This document shows positions 14,901-27,524 of a stretch of 64,000 bases of DNA, piece by piece. The notes below the pieces were generated by a model. It was given only the letters and a program-made list of their open reading frames with translations. It was not told the DNA's origin and did no database searches. Each line of letters begins with the position of its first letter. Position 1 is the stretch's first letter. Location of the stretch: assembly GCA_963693285.1 (NCBI GenBank), contig OY848926.1:5812501-5876500 (forward strand), read 5' to 3'. The position numbers and the translations under genes were made by a program. Origin of the DNA: Xestospongia muta. Lineage: Eukaryota; Porifera; Demospongiae; Haplosclerida; Petrosiidae.

Positions 14901-17563
14901 AATATATAATGTATTACAAAAAGGTGAACTATGTCTACCTACTGTGGTAAGTAGACTAGTGTGATCACATGTGATATATCTAGTGAACCATCTATATATA
15001 ATATATTACAAAGATGTGAACAATGTGTACTTACTGTGGTAAGTAGAGTAGTATAATCACATGTGATATATCTAGTGAACCATCTATATATAATGTATTA
15101 CAAAGAGGTGAACTATGTCTACCTACTGTGGTAAGTAGAGTAGTGTGATGTTTGTCAATGTGCCAAATGTCTGTATACTAAAATGTCAACTTGTACTAAA
15201 GTGGAAATCAATTGTTATTTAGACTAATTAATATTATGACTGTTGATTATGTAACTACTGGCTGTTTAATGAATATATTTGAGATAGAGGAATGTATAAT
15301 ATAGTGATACTATATTTTGATATGCTATTTGTTGAATGAATGTAAGAAATAGAGGAGAATTTATGTAGACAGAGTCTAATAATAGATTACTGAATTCTTT
15401 ATAATAGTAACCACTAGAAAAGATAAAAACAAATTCATTAGTCTTGAGTACATATTGTGGTAACTGGCTATACTATATAATTTTATATATTCCATGTTTT
15501 ACTGATAGACTGTTAGACTTTGGTTAGGAGTAACAACAATTTGTCTTAGTTCATAGTTCACACATAGACATTGACATTTTAGGAGTTGAGATTATTGGAA
15601 TGAACATTATAAGAGTTGACTACTGGTACTAATTCAAATTGAGGTCCTAGTAGAGTAGTGTGTTCACATAATATTATACTGTTAATAGTGTTGTTATTAG
15701 TAAATCAACTTAGAGAGTGTACTAACTGGTACTAATTCACACATTACATCATCCATACACTATACATGTGATCTTGTTTATTATAACTGATATTGACAAT
15801 ATTGATAATAATTGATATTTATGATCTGTATGTGATAATAGAAGTCCTTTATATACTCTTACTGTGTGTCTGTTTATAGCTTTATACTGCTATAAATGAC
15901 TTTATTACTTTTGTCATTACATGTATCATTGGTATATTGTTTTGATAACATGTGAACATCATGTGACTATATAATGACATCATACATTATCAATCTGTTT
16001 GTATAGGCTGAACGAGAACAATTAGCTAACCACTATGAAATGCAAGAGACTATTTACTCCTCTCTTGTTGATGCTCAGGTATATCTTCAAATGACACACA
16101 CACACACACATACAAATATCAGATTACATCCATTCGTTTAGAGTACACATGCACTAATGAGTACATCTCATGAGTTCTTTGCTGAAGAACCCATTTATTG
16201 GGAACCAGGATCTGATGCTTATAGTATATATCAACAACTATCTGATAAGAAATACCGGGAGATTATCCGCCAACAGATACAGTAAGAATATAATTGGTTG
16301 ATTGTTTCATTTGATGATGAATATATTATCAGAGTCACTGGTCATCTTGGTTCTGGACAGTTTGGTACTGTCAATCAAGGGGTGTGGCTTTCTCCTAATG
16401 GTCCAGTAGATGTTGCTATTAAGACATTTAATAATAAAACCTCAGAGGAAGAGAAAGTCAAGTTCCTACAAGAGGCAGCCATTATGGGTCAATTTCATCA
16501 TCCTAATATTGTCAAGTTATATGGAGTGGTCACTGTCGGAGAACCAGTGAGATACTGTCAAAAATTATATTTAATTAATATATCTTAATTAGGTAATGAT
16601 AATTCTGGAGCTAGTATCTAATGGAGACTTAAGAGAGTATCTACAAAAATTCCAACCTTTGTAAGTTTAATACCAAATATATATCAATTTACTTTCAATA
16701 TTATTACTTACAGACCAGGAGAGTTAGTTCACTCTACATTATCTACTCTTCTACTTAGTTTTTGTCGTGAGGTTGCCTCAGGTATGGAGTACCTGTCAAA
16801 GAAATGTTTTGTACACAGAGACCTGGCAGCTAGGAATATACTAGTGACTGAACAGGGTATTTGTAAGGTATGATATAGTTGTAAATATAACTAGAATGGA
16901 TTTATTGTTTTGTGTACAGATTGCAGACTTTGGTATGTCCAGAGATTTACAAGATGAGAACTATTATATCTCACATGCTAAGAAAATTCCCATTAAATGG
17001 ACAGCTCCTGAAGTCAGTACATTACTAATGTTATGTATCAGTTACATTGTAAATTGTATAACTACAGGCCTTACATTTCAAACGATACTCTACTGCTAGT
17101 GATGTGTGGAGTTATGGTGCTGTACTCTATGAGATATGGAGTCTAGGACACAAACCATTTGAGAATTATAGCAATCAAGAGGTAAAATATAAAGTATATA
17201 ATGAGTAATGATGTGAGATTATTTTAGTATATGAGGTTAATAGATTCTGGTTATCGTCTTCCTCCTCCTCCTGGTTGTCCCAGACCTATCTATAAGATGA
17301 TGATACAATGTTGGTAAGAGTGTCTGTATTGTACTACTACTACTTGATAATGTGTGTACATCAATGACAGGCATCCAGAGACTTCTAGTCGTCCTACATT
17401 TGTCAAGTTGGTATCAGATCTATCTCAAGCTGATGTTGAACTCCTCAGTAGTCCATTGTCTAACAAGGACAAGATCTGTAATTTAAAGAGTCCAGTACTT
17501 GGAGGTCCACTAGATACTGGACATAACCTCTATATAGATTTACAAAAAATGTATCAGTGTTGA
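11980..17563 (+). CDS. Receptor tyrosine kinase A2
   Basis: Near-duplicate of A1, about 1021 residues. Exons: 11980-12031, 12091-12627, 12672-13139, 13188-13307, 13343-13741, 13831-14120, 14415-14480, 16007-16078, 16142-16281, 16333-16546, 16593-16660, 16714-16867, 16920-17012, 17068-17181, 17228-17313, 17371-17563. Signal peptide [18 protein letters not shown]; two ectodomain modules; membrane helix in the fifth exon; [20 protein letters not shown]; full set of kinase motifs ([32 protein letters not shown]); [17 protein letters not shown] tail. Differences from A1 include one codon fewer in the membrane exon, FCREVASG instead of FCRQIASG in the catalytic lobe, and eight rather than three micro-exon units. 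It lacks the AATAAA that follows A1 and A3. Confidence 0.87.
14415..15130 (+). repeat. Eight tandem 92-bp micro-exon units in A2
   Basis: Units begin at 14415, 14507, 14599, 14697, 14789, 14881, 14973 and 15065. The third is 98 bases because of a 6-base in-frame insertion (two codons). All eight 66-72 base open segments lack stops and all end in GTG|GTAAG. Substitutions fall mainly at a few residues (S/N after the Tyr; C or Y, V or L near the end; unit 7 reads RCEQC). Only unit 1 has a conventional acceptor. This is a tandem exon duplication, not a CRISPR array. Confidence 0.85.
15131..16006 (+). other. Long A2 intron, non-coding
   Basis: Collinear with A1 6367-7235. No exon found. Confidence 0.55.
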
Positions 17564-18140
17564 CATTCAAGGAATTACTATACATTCTTAAGACAAATGT
17601 CCATAATGTTGTCATAATTTGTCAGTTTTAGTTTTAATTACATTAACAATCTTTTAGTATCACTTCATATTCCACTGATAATAGTGTTAAGTTTCAAATA
17701 TAAAATGTTGGCTTTTCTCTCCAGCTCTTTGTCGGATTCTCAGTCCAGTATACCACTAACCTCCTCTAATTTTGTTAATCACTTCATACACTATTGATAT
17801 GTATGTATCAGTATAATAATGTTTGTTAATACATGACCTATATATTGTAGCACCTTGTCTACTTCAACAAAGAATGATATACTCTCCTCTCCTACTACTA
17901 TAGCCTATTATCAAACACTCAATCTTCCAATATGTATGTACCATCTTGTATTGTTGATTGCTTGTTACATTGATTGTAATGATAGAGGTTTACATTCTAG
18001 AGTCTTGCCAACTTCAACAGAAAATGATGTACCTTTTCTCTCTTATGTCCAACTTGTTGTCTAACACTCAATCTTCCAATATGTCAACTGCTGGTAGTAT
18101 TGACAATAAATTGTACTTAGACATGATCAACTAAATGAAT
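17564..18140 (+). pseudogene. A2 3' flank and stalk-exon remnants
   Basis: Collinear with 8817-9415. 17720-17790 and 17851-18134 are the same two stalk-exon pieces (STSTKNDILSSPT and LPTSTENDVPF). The segment that carries AATAAA after A1 and A3 is missing near 17693, so A2 may use another poly(A) signal. Confidence 0.55.
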
Positions 18141-19164
18141 TGTCCTCATTTTAACTGTGTTATAATAAATTACAATATAATTCATTGATTTTATGTGTAC
18201 TCATATTAGATTAGGTAATATTAATTTGTGTTGTAATAAAAGGCTGGGTTTGGATAGTAGATCTTGTTTATTGGATTGTTTTCATTTTCTTGGCATGTGG
18301 ATTTTTTAGTGTCTTTATGTTAGTATCTTTAATTAGTAATTAAAATAAATAACTTCACTAATTAATGAAGCCATAGAACAATATTTTCTAGTGATCACTC
18401 TCATAGTTAGTAATTACTAAAATATTTAATTAGAATTGTCTACGTTGTATGTAGGTATGTTGACGTCACATGGAATATTTGTCTACAGAGATCATCAGTA
18501 TTAAAACCAGTGGTCATATCTGAAGTTATGGGCTGTATTATAGTCAACATACAAACTACTGGTGTCAAACTCACATACTTCAGTAGCTGATAACACTATC
18601 CTCTGGAGTCATCGGTAATGCTAACAGTAACTACGATTATTGTCATTTAACTGTTTATTTGTTGAAACAATCATAAGAGGATGTATTAAGAGGAAGAGGT
18701 AGGGTGGATCTAGTGGAGACAATCAAGACCCTAACGTGTATAGAGTTAAATTACATTAAACAATCTCTTATATGAAGGTACTTTAATGATAGACAGTTTG
18801 TATAGACACTATACTCCTCCATATAAATAATGTATCTACTCTATATTCCTTTTATACAAGGATGAGATAACATATAACCACTTCATAGACCTGCTATCTT
18901 ATCTCATTTGCTTTTGTTACATAACATTAAATACAAGTAAAGAAGAAAGACATCGATACCATTAGGGTTGTCTACTAATTTACATCAATCACTTTTCAAC
19001 TACCACCTCGTGATTCTTTAAATTATGACCTAGTTGACAAGTCTTAACCATGACAGATCAATACATACATATATTAGGATAGCATATATTTTTTAATCTA
19101 GGCCTCAATATTAGCAATCTAGCTTGATGCTTTCTTTTGGATTTCTTTTGGATTTATTTTGTTT
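18141..19164 (+). pseudogene. Degenerate receptor remnant between A2 and B-type pseudogene 2
   Basis: 18235-18905 is collinear with 9520-10190 (signal-exon and membrane-exon debris, no open frame). 19020-19160 matches the region upstream of receptor B (28970-29090), so the promoter side of a B-type gene is still present although its first coding exons are gone. Confidence 0.45.
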
Positions 19165-21190
19165 GGTAGTCCAATTACTAGTGATTTGGTATTAGTCTAT
19201 CCTATAACTGGTGAGTTATATCATATATACTAAACTATTGTGATCTGTTATGTCATTAGATGGAGCTTGTGTTAGTAGTTCAATAAATGCTACAGTCATC
19301 AAGAAGAATGCTTTACTGATACATGATGTCAGATTGCCAACAGATAGAAGACAGTATATATATCCAGAGATGAGGTTCTCATGTAATGGTAGTGTTACAA
19401 AATGGATCTATGGAGCTGTAGATCAAAACAGATCTACAGGAGACTTACTCGAACTCCAAATATGGCGTCAAACTGGTCCTAATAGTTATAATAAACAAGG
19501 ATCTAGTTTAGTTACTGCTAATATATCAATAGCCCCTAATGTCTATGAATATTATCCTGTGACACCACTGGAGTTCCAAGAAGGAGATATATTTAGTGTT
19601 CATAAACCTTTAGATTCATCTAGTAAACTATGGCTATATGAACAAATAGTGAGTAGACCACTTAATTTATGTATTAATTACAACGTAGATTCACCTGCTC
19701 CTTCTATAATTAATTCATCACTTAAAACAGTAAAAGCAAATGATTTTCCTTTAGTCACCATCATAATAAGTAAGTTTTCAATGGTATGTGCAATTTAATT
19801 TCCTTCACTGTATGTACTATGACATCAAGTGTAATATTTTCTACAAACATTGGCAGTACGTGAAGTACAATTAAAACCAGTGGTCAGCCTTTGACATTAA
19901 ATGAAACATTATCTAACAAGATCAGGAGCATCAGTACTGTTATTACTTTGTCCTCCATAGCTCCTACATTGTTAAGCAACAATGAGTTAGTAACAATCAT
20001 TATGTTACTTTCCTCTTCACCTTTCATTCCTGGAGAAGAAAGTTCAAAGATAATAAACTCAGTTCCAGCCATTGCTGGAGTTGTGGGCTGTGGTATAGTT
20101 TTACTAATAATTGTATTAATTAGTGTCATTTTGATATTTATTAAACGAAGAAGACAAAAAGGAAGAATGGATCTATCAGGAGGAAGAAATGAAATAGAAT
20201 TTACAATGACAAATCAATTATATATGGATATCTATCAAGAGAAACCAGTTCAGAATACTGATTTTGCCTTGGGAAATCCCACATATACAGGTACAACTAT
20301 AATGAATGGTAGTTTGTATAGATACTATGTTTATCTTTCTAATATATGTCTACTCTACACATATTTTCTATATAAGTAAAGATAATACTCATACTTCATA
20401 ACAGTGCAGTCACATCTTTCTCCTTCTAGGATGTTACATAACATCAAATACTGATAAAGAAAAAAGCAATGATTTACAGTGATGTTGTTTATGACTATGC
20501 ACCTGTCACATCTTCACCACCTCTTCATAATTTATTGGATTGTGATATAGAAAGAGAACCAAATTATGAACCAAGACAAGTCCTACAAGAGGCAGCCATT
20601 ATGGGTCAGTTTCATCACCCTAATATTATCAAATTACACGGAGTGGTCACTGTCGGAGAACCAATTAGTTGATAAAAGAGAGTTAACTTTTATTATATTA
20701 TAATAATACAGATAATGATAGTGTTAGAACTAATATCTGGTGGAGATTTGAGACAATATCATAATGTTTGATGATTTCTATTAAATGGACAGCTCCTGAA
20801 GTCAGTACATTACTAATGTTATGTATCAGTCATATTGTAAACTGTATAACTACAGGCCTTACATTTCAAACGATACTCCACTGCTAGTGATGTGTGGAGT
20901 TTTGGTGCAGTACTCTATGAGATATGGAGTCTAGGACACAAACCATTTGAGAGTTATAGCAATCAAGAGGTAAAATATAAAGTATATAATGAGTAATGAT
21001 GTGAGATGATTTTAGTGTATGAGGTTAATAGATTCTGGTTATCGTCTTCCTCCTCCTCCTGGTTGTCCCAGACCTATCTATAAGATGATAATACAATGTT
21101 GGTAAGAGTATCTGTATTGTACTACTACTACTTGATAATGTGTGTACATCAATGACAGGCATCTAGAGATCCCTAGTCGTCCTACATTAA
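19165..21190 (+). pseudogene. B-type RTK pseudogene 2
   Basis: Starts with the last bases of the first ectodomain exon (LVLVYPITG, to 19210) joined directly to upstream DNA, so the signal exon and most of module 1 are deleted. Module 2 (19260-19769) is fully open. The next exon has lost its acceptor AG and carries a stop near 19860. The membrane segment (19891-20288: IVLLIIVLISVILIFIKRRR, NPTYT) is open. The following exon is frameshifted near 20475 and then shows the same [14 protein letters not shown] and ATATCATAATG...ATTTCTATTAAATGG deletion junctions as pseudogene 1. Kinase exons 5 and 6 survive (20857-21113), and the last is cut at about 21188. Non-functional as a kinase. Confidence 0.8.
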
Positions 21191-21770
21191 TATTTGAGAT
21201 TATCTTTTATTATATTCACCTGGATGTGTTCATGACCTTCCAGATAAAGATTTTCTAACATAAAATCCAAAAGATATTACTAAAGTGAAACAATATTGGG
21301 ATAATGTAAAAAGATCTTTCCAAGCCCTCTTTTGAAAACATGTGAACATCATGTGACTATATAATGACATCATATAATATCAATCTGTTCTATATAGGCT
21401 GAACGAGAGCAATTAGCTAACCACTATGAAATGCAAGAGAGAATTTACTACACTCTTGTTGATGTTCAGGTATATTTCAAATGACACACATACACAGACA
21501 CACAAACATCAGATTACATCCATTCTTTTAGAGTACACATCCATTATTGGGTACATCTCATAAGTTCTTTGCTGAAGAACCCATTTATTGGGAACCAGGA
21601 TCTGATACTTATGGTATATATCAACAACTATCTGATAAGAAATACCGGGAGATTATCCGCTGACAGATACAGTAAGAATATAATTGGTTGATTGTTTCAT
21701 TTGATGTTGTATATATTATCAGAGTTATTGGTCATCTTGCTTCTCGACAGTTTGTTACTGTTGATCAATG
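21190..21770 (+). pseudogene. Mosaic of A-type receptor fragments
   Basis: 21200-21330 is the start of an A-type third exon (SPGCVHDLPDKDFL) with a stop. It is joined to 21331-21470, the A-type intron end and first juxtamembrane exon ([14 protein letters not shown]). Next come 21532-21672, the second juxtamembrane exon with an in-frame TGA where A genes read Gln, and 21720-21760, a mutated glycine-loop start (HLASRQFVTV). Two internal joins have removed the membrane exons. Confidence 0.7.
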
Positions 21771-22195
21771 AATTATTTGTTTTTTTTGTAAATTACACAA
21801 ATTTATTTTATCTTATATTCATTATTATTTGTAAATAATTAGATAATTAAGTAATTTTTAACAAACACAATTTATTGGTATTGTGTATTTTACAATTTTT
21901 ATGTATTTAACCATAGTCTATAATACTTGTTGTTTTCTGTTTGTTTATATATATATACAAAATTGCAAATTTTATTTAATTTTATTTACTACACAAATAA
22001 AAAATATCAAGTCATATTAATTACAATACAAATGTTGCTTATGAAATATGGAATAATAATTATAATGATGTCATAATGATGTCATAATGATGTAATCTAG
22101 AGAAGTTATATAATAACTGTTTGTTATTTATTATAGTGAGTGGATGTTTTACATTTAATATATAACTTTGTCACTCCCTCAAGTTTAGTCAAAAG
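21771..22195 (+). promoter_or_regulatory. Upstream region of A3
   Basis: Collinear with 11505-11979. Carries GATGTCATAATGATGTCATAA-like CRE-type repeats (about 22065-22095) and the conserved block before the start codon. 21990-22060 resembles the decayed kinase-less tail exon. No gene is seen. Confidence 0.4.
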
Positions 22196-25100
22196 ATGTA
22201 TCTTTTATTATTTGCTCTCCTTCACTCTCTCTTTATCCCATTATCTGGTAAGTATATTATAAAGTCAATCTCATATATTATATTTGTACATGTACTATTA
22301 CTATAGGGAACTCTTGTACTGAAGGGTTTATGGACTATGAACTGTTACAACACAAAGCTGAACAGATCTGTAATAATACTACTTGCAATGGCCCTCTTAT
22401 CAAGAATAGAATGTGGAATGAAGAATGGATACTAACATCCTACCCATTCAATTGTTCTGGAAATATTACCAGTCTTTTGATTGGAGGAGTTTTGAAACTA
22501 ACAAAAAGCAAGTATCCAATTCTTTCATTGTGGGAGAAAGACCAGAACAATGATGTTTATAACAAAGTGTCACTCAGTGAAAGAAATTTAACATTTGATC
22601 CATATAATTTCAGCACATCTGGACTGTTGCATTTTCATTTATCAGAACCATTGGAATTTCACAAAAATTATGTAATAGGAATAAGACAATATCGTGACAA
22701 TGAAACTGCTGTTCGACTATACTATGTTGATAGTAATCAAACAATACATCGTCTTAATGATACCATGAAAGACAGTACACAAGTTGATTTGAATAATGAC
22801 ACTTCCATTCAACAAAAACAACTACTAATTTATCCAGAAACAGGTTAGCATAAGAATAAAAACTACAAATTATTATCTTTTATTAGATTCACCTGGATGT
22901 GTTCATGACTTTCCAGATAAAGATTTTCTAACACAAAATGCAAGAGATATTACTAAAGTGAAGCAATATTGGAATAATGTCAAAAGATCTTTCAAAGCCC
23001 TTCAAATTACCTGCAATGGTACTCTGACAAATATTTTTATTGGAGCTAAAAAAAATGATTCACAAGATGATCTTCCCATAGTTCAGATAACTAGTCAGAA
23101 TACTCTTAAACAACAAAGCTTTTATCTATCTTCAGAAAATGCTTCATTCATTGACAACAATTTATTTGGATATAATTTGTCATCTTGTCCAATACAAGTA
23201 GAAGAAGGAGATTTTCTTACAATTTTTCAACCACAAAGAAATAAAAGCAACCTTATATTATATCAACAAGAGTTCAATGGTCCAGAAAACTATGACTCCA
23301 GCTATTCCATTATAACTACCAAAAATGATTATCCACTTGTGTCTATTAGTGTAGGTAAGTAAACAATTGATTTAAAACAAATGTCTCAAATTTTTATTCC
23401 AGTTGAGAACTTTTCTACCTTTATCTCTGTTACAACTACTATATCAAACTTATGTCAGCTAACTACGACCAACTCACTAACAGCTTTTTCCTATAGTTCT
23501 ATAACTGAGTTACTATTGATAGTTACTACATCATCTGTTAATATCCTCATATCATCCACACCTACAGTAACACTTCAAGAACAAGATAGCAGAGAGAATA
23601 ATCCAGTAATAATAATAATAATAGCAGCTGTTATAGTTCCTATATTACTACTGCTGTTATTAATTGTTTGTATAATTGTAACAAGTTGTCTCATAGTTTA
23701 TCGTCAAAGACAAAAAAAGAGAAAGAGTAATTTAGCTGTTAATGATGACAACCTTGATTATTTCAAACAATCATACACGCTAAACCAAACTAGTACTATT
23801 GTCAATGAAGTTCCTTGTGATGATATATCTAATCCAGTATATGAAGGTAATATCAATTATATCTATCTAGTAATGGTACATGTAATCACTATAATGACAC
23901 ATAGTAAAATATAAAATATATTCATACATTTATAGCTAATGATTATACCAAATCAGATAATGGTACATTAAAGACAGTACAACTAGAGTATGAAGTAACT
24001 AGCCACTACTCACAACCAGGAGAGGTCAGCACTACACTCCAGAAACTACAGACAGATGAACTAGTATATGAAGAATCATTCTATTCAAAGGCAGGAGCTC
24101 CTAAAAATGATATTAGTCTTAAAACTATACAAGGTGTACTTTATGAAGAAACTACTCCATTAAAATCAAAGTCTAAAGAATGTAGTGAAAAGTTCTCTAC
24201 AGAAGCAGACATTCCAATACAAACTGTGAGTGACTTACTTATAAAGGACTATATACATCAATACCATCCATCTATTTGTCTAAAGGATAATCCATCCATC
24301 CATCCATCCATCCATCCATCTATCCATCCATCCATTCATTCATCCATTCATTCATCTATTCATCCATCCATCCATCAATCCATCTATCCATTCATCCATC
24401 CATCCATTCATTCATTCATTTAGTCATTAATCTATGTAAATCTACAGCTGTCATTATTATTAGATTTATTGTTGACATTATTAGATTACTGTAGTATGTA
24501 ACTTAATGTAGTGAGTTATTAGTTTCCATAAAACGTGATAATCATGCCAATAATAAAATAATAACAGTTTTATATCTTCTCATTATAGATCATAACATTA
24601 TATCTTTATATATAGGATATATCTAGTGAACCATCTATATATAGTGTAGTACAAAAAGGTGAACTATGTGTACCTACTGTGGTAAGTAGAGTAATGTAAT
24701 CACATGTGATATATCTAGTGAACCATCTATATATAATGTATTACAAAGAGGTGAACTATGTCTACCTACTGTGGTAAGTAGAGTAGTGTGATGTTTGTCA
24801 ATGTGCCAAATGTCTGTATACTAAAATGTCAACAAGTAATAAAATGGAATAAATTGTTATTTAGACTAATTAATATTATGACTGTTGATTATGTAACTAC
24901 TGGTTGTTTAATGAATATACTTGAGATAGAGGAATGTATAATATAGTGATACTATGTTTTGACATGATATTTGTTGAATGAATGCAAGAAATAGAAGAAG
25001 AATTTATGTAGACAGAGTCTAATAATAGGTTACTGAATTCTTTATAACAATAACCACTAGAAAAGATAAAAACAAATTCATTAGTCTTGAGTACATATTG

Positions 25101-27209
25101 TGGTAACTGGCTATACTATATAATTTTATATATTCCATGTTTTACTGATAGACTGTTAGACTTTGGTTAGAAGTAACAACAATTTGTCTTAGTTCATAGT
25201 TCACACATAGACATTGACATTTAAGGAGTTGAAATTATTGGAATGGACATTATAAGAGTTGACTACTGGTACTAATTCAAATTGAGGTCCTACTAGAGTA
25301 GTGTGTTCACATGATATTATACTGTTAATAGTGTTATACTGTTATTAGTAAATCAACTTAGAGAGTGTACTAACTGGTACTAATTCACACATTACATCTG
25401 TCATACACTATACATGTGATCTTGTTTATCATAACTGATATTGACAATATTGACAATATTGATATTTATGATCTGTATGTGATAATAGAAGTCCTTTATA
25501 TACTCTTACTGTGTGTCTGTTTATAACTTTATACTGCTATAAATTACTTTATTACTTTTGTCATTACATGTATCATTGGTATATTGTTTTGATAACATGT
25601 GAACATCATGTGACTATATAATGACATTATACAACATCAATCTGTTCTATATAGGCTGAACAAGAGCAATTAGCTAGCCACTATGAAATGCAAGAGACTA
25701 TTTACTACACTCTTGTTGATGTTCAGGTATATCTTTAAATCACACACACACACATAAAAATATCAGATAATATCCATTCTTTTAGAGTACATCTCCATTA
25801 TTGGATACATCTCATGAGTTCTTTGCTGAAGAACCCATTTATTGGGAACCAGGATCTGATACTTATAGTATATATCAACAACTATCTGATAAGAAATACC
25901 GGGAGATTATCCGCCAACAGATACAGTAAGAATATAACTGGTTGATTGTGTCATTTGATGTTGTATATATTATCAGAGTCACTGGTCATCTTGGTTCAGG
26001 ACAGTTTGGTACTGTCAATCAAGGGGTGTGGCTTTCTCCTAATGGTCCAGTAGATGTTGCTATTAAGACACTTAATGATAAAACTTCAGAGGAAGAGAAA
26101 GTTAAGTTCCTACAAGAGGCAGCCATTATGGGTCAATTTCATCATCCTAATATTGTCAAATTATATGGAGTGGTCACTGTTGGAGAACCAGTGAGATACT
26201 GTCAAAAATTATATTTAATTAATATATCTTAATTAGGTAATGATAATTCATGAGCTAGTATCTAATGGAGACTTGAGAGAGTATCTACAAAAATTCCAAC
26301 CTTTGTAAGTTTAATACCAAATATATAATCTATTTAATTTCAATATAATTACTTACAGACCAGGAGAGTTAGTTCACTCTACATTATCTACTCTCCTACT
26401 TAGTTTTTGTTGTCAGATTGCCTCAGGTATGGAGTATCTGTCAAAGAAATGTTTTGTACACAGAGATCTGGCAGCTAGGAATATATCAGTGACTGAACAA
26501 GATATTTGTAAGGTATGATATAGTTGTAAATATAACTAGAATGGATTTATTGTTTTTGTGTACAGATTGCAGACTTTGGTATATCCAGAGATTTACAAGA
26601 TGAGAACTTTTATATCTCACATGCTAAGAAAATTCCTATCAAATGGACAGCTCCTGAAGTCAGTACATTACTAATGTTATGTATCAGTTATATTGTAAAC
26701 TGTATAACTACAGGCCTTACATTTCAAACGATACTCTACTGCTAGTGATGTGTGGAGTTTTGGTGCAGTACTCTATGAGATATGGAGTCTAGGACACAAA
26801 CCATTTGAGAGTTATAGCAATCAAGAGGTAAAATATAAAGTATATAATGAGTAATGATGTGAGATTATTTTAGTATATGAGGTTAATAGATTCTGGTTAT
26901 CGTCTTCCTCCTCCTCCTGGTTGTCCCAGACCTATCTATAAGATGATGATACAATGTTGGTAAGAGTGTCTGTATTGTACTACTACTACTTGATAATGTG
27001 TGTACATCAATGACAGGCATCCAGAGACTTCTAGTCGTCCTACATTTGTCAAGTTGGTATCAGATCTATCTCAAGTTGATGTTAAACTCCTCAATAGTTC
27101 ATTGTCTAACAAGGACAAGATCTGTAATTTAAAGAGTCCAGTACTTGGAGGTCCACTAGATACTGGACATAACCTCTATATAGATTTACAAAAAATGTAT
27201 CAGTGTTGA
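22196..27209 (+). CDS. Receptor tyrosine kinase A3
   Basis: Third A paralogue, about 996 residues. Exons: 22196-22247, 22307-22843, 22887-23354, 23403-23846, 23936-24225, 24616-24681, 25655-25726, 25786-25925, 25977-26190, 26237-26304, 26359-26512, 26566-26658, 26714-26827, 26874-26959, 27017-27209. Signal [18 protein letters not shown]; two ectodomain modules; membrane helix and basic stop-transfer QRQKKRKS in the fourth exon; [20 protein letters not shown]; kinase with [23 protein letters not shown] and WTAPE. The stalk and membrane exons that are separate in A1 and A2 are one continuous exon here, because about 110 bases spanning the small intron are deleted in frame. Kinase changes include HELVSNG for [23 protein letters not shown] and NFYISH in the activation loop (Tyr to Phe), so catalytic output may differ (inference). 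Confidence 0.86.
24285..24423. repeat. (TCCA)n microsatellite in A3 intron
   Basis: About 135 bases of TCCA/TTCA tetranucleotides. A1 (5868-5950) and A2 (14150-14245) have shorter, less regular versions at the same place. The open frame across it (HPSIHPSIH) is a repeat artefact. Confidence 0.9.
24616..24773 (+). repeat. Two tandem 92-bp micro-exon units in A3
   Basis: Units at 24616 and 24708, same structure as in A1 and A2. The first has the TATATATAG acceptor. The copy number differs from A1 (3) and A2 (8). Confidence 0.8.
24774..25654 (+). other. Long A3 intron, non-coding
   Basis: Collinear with 6367-7235 in A1. No exon seen. Confidence 0.55.
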
Positions 27210-27347
27210 CATTAAAAGAATTACTATTCACTCTTAAGACAGATGTCCATAATGTTGTCATAATATGTCCGTTGTAGTTTTAATTACATTAAAAATATTT
27301 TAGTATCACTTCATATTCCACTAATAATAGTGTTAAGTTTGTAATTC

Positions 27348-27353
27348 AATAAA
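27348..27353 (+). terminator. Candidate poly(A) signal of A3
   Basis: AATAAA about 140 bases after the A3 stop, at the position equivalent to 8955 in A1. Confidence 0.45.
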
Positions 27354-27524
27354 CAAAATATGATCAAATATAAAATGTTGGCTTTTCTCTCCAGCTCTTT
27401 GTCAGATTCTCAGTCCAGTATACCACTAACCTCCTCTAATTTTGTTAATCACTTCATACACTATTGATATGTATGTATCAGTATAATAATGTTTGTTAAT
27501 ACATGACCTATATATTGTAGCACC

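Noticed and set aside
14415..15130. CRISPR-like regular array
   Set aside because: Units are contiguous 92-bp copies with no unique spacers, have coding content, and lie in a eukaryotic intron-exon context.
24226..24423. Open frame of HPSIHPSIH repeats
   Set aside because: It is a translation of the (TCCA)n microsatellite inside an A3 intron.
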